DNA of 64,000 bases from assembly GCA_013396915.1 (NCBI GenBank), contig VWZL01002042.1, positions 772,627-836,626 on the forward strand, read 5' to 3'. Position numbers and translations under genes: made by a program. The number at the start of each line of letters is the position of its first letter. Position 1 is the stretch's first letter. Under the pieces are notes generated by a model. That model was not told where the DNA came from and ran no database searches. It saw only the letters and a list, made by a program, of their open reading frames with translations. Shown here one piece after another: positions 54,261-64,000 of this stretch. The DNA is from Stercorarius parasiticus. Taxonomy: Eukaryota > Chordata > Aves > Charadriiformes > Stercorariidae.

Positions 54261-57200
54261 GCCCCAGGAGCGGGGCTCCTTGCCGGGGGACATGGGGCGC
54301 CTGGGGGGAATGGTCAGCCAGCGTGGCCAGGGCAGGAGAGAAGGAGCTGGGTTGGGGGGGGGAAGGCTTCAGCATCCCGCCACCGAGGAGCTTGTGCTTG
54401 TTTTGCTGCAAAGTTGTAGCTGGTCTGAACTGGAACTGCCTGTCACATGAGCTGATTCAGCTGCTGAGCAACCTCCGGGTCCACAGCGTCGTGGTGGTGG
54501 TGGGTCTCGGCCCCAGAGATAGAGGATGCAACCAGCCCTTCTCACTCCTACCCCGGGGCTGGGAATGGGCCGCGGGGGTGCACGCACCCCACCTCCAAGA
54601 GAAGGAGAGCAGGCTGTACCAGATGTCTCGGTTGTGCTGGGAGGGCTCCTTTCCCAGCCGGTGTCATTTGGGGTAGCTTGGGTGCAACCGGCAGAAGGTC
54701 AATAGTTCCCGGTGCTAAGCAGCTGGTGCTTTTCTCCCAGGAGAGATTTTCGACTTTGAACAGGAGTCCCTGACGGAGCCATGGCATGACGTGCCTGGGC
54801 TGAGGGGTCCTTGCGGCTGTGGGGGACCTCTGAGAGCAGGGAGGAAATTTCCCTGAAGTGCTGCCCTTGGCCCATCCTGTTGGACGCTACGGCATCCAAA
54901 AGAGATGTGTCAGATCTGTCCCACACCAGTGGTTCGTGCGCTTTTTATGGCCCAACCCTGGCAGAATGCTTTAAAAAAATAATAAAAAGCTTTCAAAGCA
55001 AAGTGCCTGGATCAGGCAGCTGCTGAGAGGAGCTCTCCCATCCCTCTGCCTGCAGGATCCCGGCAGAGCAGGGATAAATTGCCGATGGCAGCGGGGCGTG
55101 GAAAATGTAGGAGCTGGCCTACGGCTCCCTGGCGTTATGGTGTATTTCCTCCAGGAGGAATAGAGAGAGAGATGGTGAACTGGGATCTGCCTGGGGCCTT
55201 TTAAGAGGAGCTCTGTAGGGCTGGCACCCAGCTGGGGCTATGTGTCCTGAGCTTGCCAGTTGCTCATGTGCTTGTCCCCATGTCGCCTGCATGCAGATGG
55301 TGCTGGCCCACGGTGGCAGTGGGCCCCTCTATGGGACAGCAGGGACATTGCCCAGCAGCAGCAGCTCTAAGGGGGAATGCTGGGTCCGGCTGGCTGCTCC
55401 TTGGCTGGAGTCAAACAGGGCGTCCGGGAGGTTTCTCTTCCCCATTTCCTCCGGCAGAGCCGTGCACTGGGAAGTACCGTCCTGCGTTCCTCCCATGGCG
55501 GCAGGGCACGCAAACCCTTGGCGAGTGGATGCCATGTCATTGCTAGAAAACAAGCCGAAGTAGAGGAAGCCGCTTGCCCTCTTCCCTTGAGCCCCACCGC
55601 GTGCCTGCATGCCTTTTCCTTATCTCCCAACTGGCAAATACAGATTTACCAAAGAGGTGTGGACTTTATTCCCAGCTGTGCACCTGGTTGGCAGGGTGAC
55701 CTTGGGCATGTCCGCTTATCAGCCGTGACTTAGTTCCCCTGATGTAAAATGGGCAGCAAATGTGACCTTTAGGAGTCTGGTGGAGAAAAGGAGGGTGCTT
55801 CTGGAGAGAGCTGAGCTTGGGGGTGCGGAGGGGACACTGCGCTTCCCTGTGGGCAGCAGTTCCCAGCATCCAACTGGCGCCAGATCCAGAGCAAACCGAG
55901 GCCGCAGTTGCCAGGGACTGAATCCTGAAATTACCATGGGCAAAACTAGTCATTGAAAGCCGAGCGAAACTTCTGGCCTTGACCGAAATAAAGCAGGGAG
56001 GGCTGGTTCCAACTTTTTAATCTCAAATGCATTTTGCCACGTTCTGTTACGGCTGCAGGGAAAAAGCTGCTTTGCAGAGCTTGGTCTGGGAGGTGGGCAT
56101 GGAGTGGCTGGGCAGCTCCTCAAGATTTCGTCTGTCAGTGTTGTGGTTTTACTGACTCTCCCTTGGAGGTGACCGGTTTCACAAACACATCTGGAAGGCT
56201 GCATCAGCCTTTCCTGGTGGGAGGATGGTGCCTCAGCAAAACCGACTGTGCTCCCTTGGAAATCTGGCCCTTCTCCATTGCAGCACTCCGTCATCTGGAG
56301 TCAGTGCGAGGGCACGCAGAGCCGGTGGCATCTTCTGGCCCCCGTGACCTCCTGTATCCCTCCTATTTCTCTGTTCCCCTTCCCGCTGCAACCTGCTGGT
56401 GTTAGTGGGCCTTTTCCCAGCGTCAGCAATGTAATCCTGCTTGGTTTAAATTGCCTTTTTTTTAAAAAAAAAACCAAAAAACCGAGGATTGTATTGCTGG
56501 AAGGGGTCTTGGGTGAGGTTGCTCCTGTGGTTGTGCTGGCAGAGCCGAGAAGGCAGTAGCCCCCAGCAGAAGGCAGGGATGAATTACTTCTAAATGTCCA
56601 CGTGGCTGTTGCTTCCCAGCCTGCTGGAGCAGCCCAAAAGCAACTCCCAAGCTCAGTTTTTGTTTTTTTTTTTTGTTGCTAGCTTTCTCTTTTTACACAT
56701 TCCTGTGCTTTTTAAGCTGTACTGAGACCGCACACATCTGCTGGACGGTGGGGAGGTGAGGTCGGAGCACTGTCGGGCGGGAGGAGAGGTTGCTGGGCCA
56801 GGACACCTCTGCACCAAGCAGTGCCCCAGCCTTCCCTGTGCACGCCTGCGATGATGATAATGGAAGGGCTGATGATTCCCGGAGGGAGCTGGAATTTTCT
56901 TGCTTACGGTGGGCAGCGGAGCATGTCTCCCTGCCAGCCGAGAGGGCAATCCCGGAGCATTCCGGCTCCAGGGTGCCCTCCTGCATCCCAGCTGCTGTAC
57001 TTCGGGGGCCCGCGTGGCAATGCCAGCAGTGTGTGACCTTTCTCCACCTGCTCACCAGGGAGCCGTGCTCTTCCAAAGCCACGTGATATTGAAGGCTCTT
57101 GGTCAGGGCAGCAAGGAGAGCCCAGGAACCAAATCACCGAACGTGCCCTTTGCACTTCGGTGCTGCTTTCCCCAAGTGCTGCTTCAGCCTCCCGCAATCA

Positions 57201-58670
57201 AGCTGCCCAGTTAATGTTTGACTTGCCTGGTGGCGTGCAGCCCGGCAGGAGCAACCCTGGCAGACAACACTGACCCCACCAAGGAACAAGACACCAAGCC
57301 CCGGGGTCCTGTCCGAGGATTGCTCCACGCTCACCTAATTCCCTGTTGGCAAAGGCTGCCTGGGGAGATGGTGCCCTTCCCTCCACCCGAGGATACAGGG
57401 CAGAAATCCGGGCTTTTGAGGAAAAGGCAGGCAGGGAGGTGGGGTGCACCTCTTTCACCCGTGGAGATGGTGGCTCCCGTGTGTGTTGCCACCTGCATCA
57501 GGATTTGTACCCTCGCCAGCCATCTGCAAGGCACCTGTAGGGCTGCTGGATGCTGGGCAGGGCCAAACAGCCCCCAACGGGGCCTATTGCCCAGCTCAGC
57601 CCCCCAACCTCCTCACCCCATGCCTGCCCCAAGGCTGGCCCCAGCGGTGACTGAGCCCAGGGCTTGTGCACAACCGGCAGTGGCTGGTGGCCACCGAGCC
57701 GGCTCTTAGCAGCCCTCGCAGATGTTTCCTGCCCAGCAGAGCATAAGAAGCCAGGGTCTGGCCCGCTGCCAGCATGGCTGGAAAAGGCTCTCGAGGTCAC
57801 GGGCTAACACGACCAGGCCAAGCCGTCCCAAGAGCGTGGCGGCTGCCAGGAGAGCGCAGGATAGGTGATCCGGCCGGCCGGCTCATGTGCACGGAGCGTG
57901 AGAGCCACACACGTCTCCAGTTTCTGGATGCCCAACATGTCGTCTCCCTTTTCTGGCTTCTTGGATGCCCAACGCCAGGGCTGGAAGCTGCCACCCCATG
58001 GGTCCTCCTCGTGAGCTGGCCGTTTTCCCATCCCCGTCCTCCAGCTGCCCAGTGTGGTCAGCAAAAGCCCATGCCATCCCAGTGTGGCTCCATTTGGGGC
58101 AGAGGGAGTTGCCGGAGGACCCTGCTGGGTTCAGAGCTGCCATCAAGGGGCTGGTGGCCGTCCCCAGGCGCAGCAGGGAGTCTCTGATGACAAGGCTTGC
58201 TCTCTGGGAGTCACCAGGGTGACACTGGTGCTGCGTCAGCGTCCGGGGCTCGGTGTTTTCTCCAGATGTCAGCAAAAAGCAAAGGTCAGGGCTGGGAGGC
58301 TCAGCTGGCAGGGACAATGGGGATGGGAACTCCCAGCCCCTGGAGCAGACTGTGCTGTGTCCGGGGTCATCGGGCTCTGCTGAGCCAGAGGTTTGAAGCC
58401 GGGGATTGCATGGCGTAGCGCTTTGCCAAGGCATGATCAAGATAAGTGTGATCTGCGCTGACTCAAACCACCTCATGGGCACTTTGGGCTCAGGCACAGA
58501 TGGAGAAGTTTCTTGTCCTCCTCTTTCTCCTCCCACCTGCTGGTTCGGCTCTGGTGCCAGCTCTGGGCACCTGCGCTGCTGGATGTGTCCCTCTGCTCTG
58601 TGACCGGCACGGTAGCAGCATGCCCTGGTGGGGCTGGCAAGCCAGGCTGGGGGGCTGCGAGTAGCTTTTC

Positions 58671-58919
58671 CTAGAATCATAGAATGGTTTGGGTTGGAAG
58701 GGACCTTAAAGATCATCCAGTTTCAACCCCCCTGCCCTGGGGAGGGACACCTCCCACCAGACCAGGCTCCTCAAAGCCCCGTCCAGCCTGGCCTTGAACA
58801 CCTCCAGCCACAACTTCTCTGGGCAGCCTGTTCCAGTGCCTCACCACCCTCACAGTAGAGAATTTCTTCCAAATATCTAATCTAAATCTCCCCTCTTTTC
58901 ATTTTTTTCCTTCCACCCT
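58671..58919 (-). mobile_element. CR1 LINE fragment, antisense
   Basis: It starts CTAGAATCATAGAATGGTTT, followed by GGGACCTTAAAGATCATCCA and then TTCTCTGGGCAGCCTGTTCC, AGTGCCTCACCACCCTCACA and AATTTCTTCCAAATATCTAA. These are all typical of an avian CR1 3' region in reverse. The element is about 250 bases with a 5' truncation. Confidence 0.95.
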
Positions 58920-60738
58920 GTGAGTCCTTGGCCTGGGCATTGCTCTGGGCTGGGATTCAGCCTCCTCCTCCATGTGTAAGCCGTTGGCAACCAGAGCCGA
59001 CGCGGTCAGCTTTTTCCTCTGAGGAGGAGGTTGGTTGGCTCTGTTAGAAGTAGTTGGCTTAAAAATAAATCAGGCATCTTCCCCGTTGCTGCAGCGTGGC
59101 CACAGGGCTCCCTGTGCCCTTCCCACCCCGGCCTCAACCCTTTTGTCGAGGCTGTGACGGTGCCCGTGCCTGGATGCTGGTTGATGCTGGTCCGTCCCTC
59201 TCTGCAGCACCTCTCCTGCTGGCCGGGCTAGCCCTGGCTCTGCCACCCCTGCTTCCAGCTCCCTCCGTGCCATCAAGCCATTGCACAGGGCTGTGCCGCT
59301 GTCTCAGCCCGGTAGCACTCCAGCACATCCCTACCAAAGCTAATTTTGTTGTGGTTTAGTGCCGTGGCACCCGCACGAACCTCCCCATGGCCTGGCTGGA
59401 TCTCGCCCCTTGGTGGCATGAGGCTGCAGCCTCTTTGCGGTGAGTGAGAGCCGGCCATGGTGGCAGGGTCAGGCTGCTGCTTCCCCAGTCGGTGGCACAG
59501 AGCTCCGGGTGTTGGCAAGTCAGCGTGCGTACGTGGCAAGTCAGTGCCGTGTTGCCGATGCGCGTTTAAAGCCAGCGAGGACTTTGCTGGGTGTCCCCGC
59601 AGGTTTGCAGGCTGTGGTTCCCGACCCGGGCGCCGCTGGGAGGGAGGGTGCAAGCTGCAAACCGGACAGCGAAGCCGTCAGCCTGGTGTGGAATGGGGCA
59701 GCCGGGAGGGTTTGCTTTGCCTCGCGGGCTGGTGTGGGGATTTGAGCGTGCCGACAAGGCGGGCAGGGGCCACAGATCAAAGCTGGCCTGGGTTTTGCTG
59801 GGCCAGGACCAGTTTGGGAGAGGCTGGAGGGAAGTTCACTGCACTTGGGGCCAAAGCAACGTGTCTACGAGCCGTGCGGAGACATTGCCTGAGGGGCTTA
59901 ACAGGACTGCGCCGGGCTTTCTCAAGCTGGGAGGTGGCAGCTCACTTCGCAGTGTCCCTGCTGCATGGCAGGGTGGGTTTGGAGGTCTCTGCCCGGGACC
60001 CCATGCACCCTCTACCTGCTCCGGCGCCAGCGCCTGCTGGAGATGAAGAACAGAGGTTCCCCCATGACTGAAAGCCCCTGCCTGGCTTCCCAGTGCCAGC
60101 CAGCACCAACTGGCCTGGAGCTGGGAGCTGAGGAGGGGAATGGGGAGTTTCTGGCTGGCTTGGCAGCACATTGTCTTAAGTGCCTGGATGTAGATGTGGC
60201 TCTGCACCCTGTCGGTTGCCCGTTGACGTAGATGAGGAAAGGTTGAACTTGCAGACAGAGCAAGAGCAGAGCCTGGCCTCAGGCTCGGGGGTGAGTCCCG
60301 AACTGCTCCGTTCACTCGGTCAAGCTGTCCAGGGCTTTATGCTCTGCAACAAGCCAGCTGCAGGCTGGGTGCTGCTGCGACACACAAGTGGTGTTTGGGA
60401 CTCGCTGCTGCAGAAGATGATCAGCTGTGGACTCTTTTGGCTTCTGCTACCTTTAGCTTTTCCAAAGTTTTCTTACCTCCTGTGTTTCCCAGGCTGGAAA
60501 ATTGCAGATCAAACCCACATCCGTATCTTCAAGGGTGAAGCTCTTTGGCTCTTTTTCTTTTCTTGCTCTCACTGTCCTCTCCTCCAGCACATGGGTCGCT
60601 CCTCCTGCTGTGCCCCACCTGCGACCCAGGCACTCTAACATGGTGGTGGAGTAGCTCAGCCCCACAGCAGGGAGACGGCATTCCCAGGACCCATTCAGGT
60701 GGAGTCCCTAAACCCCGGTCTTTGTTTTGCCCTGACAG

Positions 60739-60882
60739 GCCATCACTCAGTCCCTGAACACCATGACCGAGGACATTTATACCAACGGCTCAGCTACTCT
60801 GGGCAGCCCTTCCCACAGCAACGGCCGCGAGGTGCGGAAGATACGCCTCATCCAGTTCGAGAAGGTCACGGAGGAGCCCATG
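60739..60882 (+). CDS. MPP1: MPP1 exon 2 (first visible)
   Basis: Encodes [20 protein letters not shown] and [19 protein letters not shown]. The acceptor is GACAG and the donor ATG/GTGAGA, phase 0 at both ends by comparison with the known protein. Confidence 0.94.
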
Positions 60883-63674
60883 GTGAGAGCTGGCAAGATC
60901 CCAAAGCTTGGCGGTGGCACCCAGGGGGATGGAGGGGCAGGTAGAGCCGTGCCAAACGGGCTGGCCTCGGGGGAAGCAGGAGATCGCTGGAGACCTCGGC
61001 CACGGGAAGAGGGTGCTGGATCCCGCCTCCTGTCTGGGGACCTGGAGCGAGCCCTGTCAAAGGGTGGTGATGCTTGTGCCAAGAGGAGCTGCAGCAGGCT
61101 GGGCTGGCCGAGCAGGGGGCTTCCTCCCAGCCGCTGCGCAGCCCAGTGTGGATGTGGGCCTGGAGAGGACTTTGAGAGCACGGGAGCTCTCCCCTCCAGC
61201 GAGCGGTCATGGATTTTCCTATCTTCCAGGGAATCACGCTGAAGCTCAACGACAAGCAGAGCTGCATGGTGGCCAGGATCTTCCACGGGGGCATGATTCA
61301 CAGACAAGGTAACGAGGCCCTCGTAGAGGCTGTGTGTGGGGTGCACGTCTGCAGCTGGTTTCTTTCCGTGAAGAGATAAGGCAGCTCCCCAGCACTGCTG
61401 GCTTTCCCCTGTGATGTGGACATCTGTGTCCGTTCCTCCACTAGGAATATGTCAGGAACTTGGGACTCGCTGGTCTCTCTGCGCGGTTGTCATGTTAATG
61501 CACTGGAGGCTTTAGGGAGAAATGAAGGCTTGGGGGAAGGGCTCTCCCAAAAGGGAACCGGAGACCGTCTGTCTCCGTCTCGTGGTGGGGTCACCGTAAC
61601 GAGAGATGGATCATACCCCAGAGACTGCAGGGAAAGCTCTTCCCATTCCTAAAGTGCACAGGTGGGACAGGCTTGCTGTTGATTGGCTCTGCAGACCAAA
61701 AGAAGGTGCCAAAAGAAATAAATAGGTGCTATTTTCTGGTTTTGGGGCTTGCCAAGGGGACATGGAAGTGAAATGTTCTGTGCTTAGAAGAAGAGGCCCC
61801 TTTTCCAGCCTTGAATCCAAGTGGGAAGTCTGAGCTTACCCCTGCCAAAATAACCCAGGAGCCATTCCAATAACGCTACTGGAGCCTGATTTATAGCAGT
61901 ATATCTGAGGCTGTAATCTGGCTGGGTGTATAAACTGAAAACACAAAGTCAAGAATGTTTGTGTTAAGGGCCCTGTAAGGAGGCTGTCACTGGGCTTCAG
62001 GTGAGGTCCTTGGGCTTGGGTTTGAATAACTCTGAAACAGGTGCTTTGACCAGTCTAAAGCGTTGAAGGACACACAGTGGAGAGCAACCTGATGACCTTC
62101 AGACTGGATGAAGTGTGTGTATTGGGTGGAAGGGGAAGAATTCATTCCCCATGCACTTAGGTGACATGTGTGGCTCCACAAGCATTGGCCAGGCAAACAT
62201 TGCGGTGTCCTGGCCACAGCTTGCCCAGGGGGTCGGGAGGCTGGTGGAGCTGTGTACTTGGGTTTGGTGAGCGGCTCTTGTCCGGTTCCTGCATTTTCAT
62301 GTTTCTCCCATTGCTGGCAGGCTCCCTTCACGTGGGTGATGAAATCCTAGAAATCAATGGGCAGAGTGTGAACAACCACTCAGTTGACCAGCTGCAGAAG
62401 ATGCTGGTAGGTATTTGTGTTTGGCAGGGCTGTTCCCTGGGAAGGACCCCTTTGGCCTGCAGATGTGCATGCTGGCTGAGCGCTCACCCCCTCCTAGACA
62501 CTGCCTGCAGCAGTGTGCCGCAGCAGGAGCCAGCCCGCTGTGCCAGGGTGCTGTAATACAGCCAAGCGCCGGGTCTCTGTACACAACCATGGTGGTCTGT
62601 GCTTGCTGCTTGTTCCTGGCCTCCCGAGAGCAGCAGCGAAGGCTTTGGCTGGGTCCCTGACATATGCTGATGTGTGTGGGGCTTGGAAGCCACCTCTGCT
62701 TGCACACCAGCCCGGGAGCTGGCTGCTCTTGCAGACCTGAGCCGCTCCTGCAGGTCACCTTGGTGCCATTTTCCTGCTGCTGAGGTCATGGTGATCCTGC
62801 CAGGCCCTTGCTAGAGACAGCTTTGGACAGGATCTCAGCCCTGCCTTGTGTTTGCACACTGAGGCCATCCTGATCCATGCCCAACATACGGGACCTGGCT
62901 GGAGGGAGGTGGTGGTGCTGCTGACGACACCCACCAGCAGCCACGTGCTGCAGTGCCATGGTTCTCTCCTGCCTGGTGGCAGGACGTCACTGCTCCAGAC
63001 AGCGGGACCAAGGAGGGGCTTGTCTTTGTCTGCCTCCCGAGGACGGCAGTTGGCCCAGGAGGCCCTTCAAGCCTTCAAATATGGTTGTCCCCATAGGACC
63101 ATGTAGGTCTTGTGAAGCACATGGGGCAACGGTGCATCTGGCCTGTGGCAGGCAAGGGAGTGCTGTGCCTCTAATGTCACCAGGGTAGGAGTGAGAGGCC
63201 AGCATGGAAGGGACAGATGGAGCGGACCTGGCAGAACCAGTCTGTCCTCCAAGACTCCTCACTTGGGGCAGCCAGGCCAAAGATCATACAGATCTCCATG
63301 TTTGTTCTGGTGATGCTTAGCAGTGCCCACAGCCAGCCCCTTGTGGGGGTGTTAGTGTCCCCCCATGGGGATGGGACAAGCATGGCAAAGCTATATGCTG
63401 CCGTGGCTCTTAGCCCAGCCCCAGCAGAGCTGTTTGTGGCCAGGCTGTGGTGTCCCCCAGCATCACAGCATGGCTGTGAGCACCCAGAAGCCTTGCCTTT
63501 GCAGGTCCTGGCACTCAGAGGCTCCCTGCACAGGTTGCTGCTGTCGGGCTGCCTCCAGGCACCACCTCCTCCAACTCTTCTTTCTCCCCTTCCTTTGTTC
63601 ACTAGAAAGAAACCAAGGGGATGGTCTCAATAAAAGTCATTCCCAACCAACAAAGCCGCCTCCCTGCTCTCCAG
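60739..63674 (+). CDS. MPP1: MPP1 (p55), four coding exons, partial gene
   Basis: Membrane palmitoylated protein 1, a MAGUK scaffold that links glycophorin C and protein 4.1 at the erythrocyte membrane and acts in neutrophil polarity. The exons present (60739-60882, 61230-61308, 62321-62406, 63606-63674) join in phase. They encode the N-terminal linker ([12 protein letters not shown]) and most of the PDZ domain: [54 protein letters not shown] and [17 protein letters not shown]. The carboxylate-binding loop is PMGITL. The first exon upstream and the SH3, 4.1-binding and guanylate-kinase exons downstream are missing; the latter lie beyond the window. It is adjacent to F8 as in human. Confidence 0.95.
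61230..61308 (+). CDS. MPP1: MPP1 exon 3: PDZ domain
   Basis: Encodes [20 protein letters not shown], then GMIHRQ. It is 79 nt, ending in phase 1 at donor CAAG/GTAACG. Confidence 0.96.
62321..62406 (+). CDS. MPP1: MPP1 exon 4: PDZ domain
   Basis: Encodes [20 protein letters not shown], then SVDQLQKML. It is 86 nt with donor CTG/GTAGGT. Confidence 0.97.
63606..63674 (+). CDS. MPP1: MPP1 exon 5: end of PDZ domain
   Basis: Encodes [20 protein letters not shown], then ALQ. It is 69 nt, with acceptor CACTAG and donor CAG/GTAAGT. No further exon is found before the right edge of the window. Confidence 0.96.
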
Positions 63675-64000
63675 GTAAGTGCAGTCTCCAGACCCGCGGG
63701 CTGTGCCGGGACACAGCTGTGGGGCCGGGTGGGACCAGAGCAAACCTCGGAGGGGGACCAGCCTTGGGAAAGAGCTGTGCTGAGACAGGGGAAGGACAAG
63801 GGGATGGTTCCCTGCCTGAGCTGCCGGAGGATGAAGGGACCTGTCCTGTGCTTACATCGCTGCAAACGAGCAGGTTTTGGCCTGTGTGGATGTATTTACC
63901 CAGCGTGTATATAGGAACGCGGGCCTGGGATGCCTGCGCCACAGTGGTACGTGTGCGCAGTGTTTGGTGATCGGAAAGCAGGAAGCATCAGTTTCCCACC

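Larger units (their letters stand above)
48809..60738. other. Region between F8 and the first recognised MPP1 exon
   Basis: About 12 kb lie here without a coding exon that I can support. The right part is probably MPP1 intron 1, because the first MPP1 coding exon was not found. Contents noted: a (TG)n run, a GC-rich island with N, one antisense CR1 fragment, and isolated AATAAA hexamers at 53089-53094 and 54981-54986. SMIM9, which lies between MPP1 and F8 in human, was not recognised on either strand. Confidence 0.5.

Noticed and set aside
53421..54676. Three long + strand frames and two - strand frames crossing the second gap
   Set aside because: They depend on the 121 N and on CG-rich flanks. 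No recognisable protein in any frame.
60005..60051. Candidate MPP1 exon 1 with TLYLLRRQRLLEMKNR before a GT
   Set aside because: The Leu/Arg pattern faintly recalls the MPP1 N-terminus, but there is no plausible start codon context, the donor is poor and the residues do not align.

Overview
The window is vertebrate nuclear DNA and almost certainly avian. It has split genes with GT-AG introns, and four fragments of CR1 non-LTR retrotransposons of the bird type: a 3' end of ATTCTATG repeats, and antisense tips beginning AATCATAGAATGG. The introns are very short, and both runs of N fall in GC-rich segments. Gene content and order match the neighbourhood of the haemophilia A locus (human Xq28). 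The region is euchromatic and single-copy. I found no prokaryote-like system, CRISPR array, rRNA, tRNA or exogenous virus.

Layout, left to right: (1) 1-4920, the 3' end of CMC4 on the + strand, of which only the last coding exon (3409-3578) is visible. (2) 4920-12336, FUNDC2 on the - strand, complete with five coding exons and 154 codons plus stop. Its CpG-rich promoter is interrupted by a run of N at 12484-12557. CMC4 and FUNDC2 converge, and opposed poly(A) signals lie 33 bases apart near 4920. (3) 12.75-21.6 kb, an intergenic stretch with no gene I can support. (4) 21729-48534, F8 (coagulation factor VIII) on the + strand, complete with 26 coding exons whose phases all join, giving 2229 residues. 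(5) 48.8-60.7 kb, intergenic sequence and/or the first intron of MPP1. It includes a GC-rich island with a second run of N at 53850-53970. (6) 60739-63674, four consecutive coding exons of MPP1 (p55) on the + strand, running off the right edge.

The genes are neighbours by conserved synteny and are not a pathway. CMC4 is a small twin-CX9C mitochondrial intermembrane-space protein. FUNDC2 is a mitochondrial outer-membrane FUN14 protein with an LC3-binding motif. F8 is the secreted cofactor of factor IXa in blood coagulation. MPP1 is a membrane-associated guanylate kinase scaffold. Relative orientation (CMC4 +, FUNDC2 -, F8 +, MPP1 +) is the mirror image of the human arrangement, so synteny and strand are both conserved.

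The points most worth a second look are: the whole F8 gene packed into about 27 kb with tiny introns 14 and 22; a diverged but intact B domain with all three thrombin sites, no basic furin-type motif next to a3, and an RXXR motif far upstream; Lys in place of the activated-protein-C P1 Arg in a1; a NAGNAG acceptor at exon 15; a 34-base tandem duplication in the F8 3' UTR in which one substitution creates ATTAAA; and the shared poly(A) zone of CMC4 and FUNDC2.
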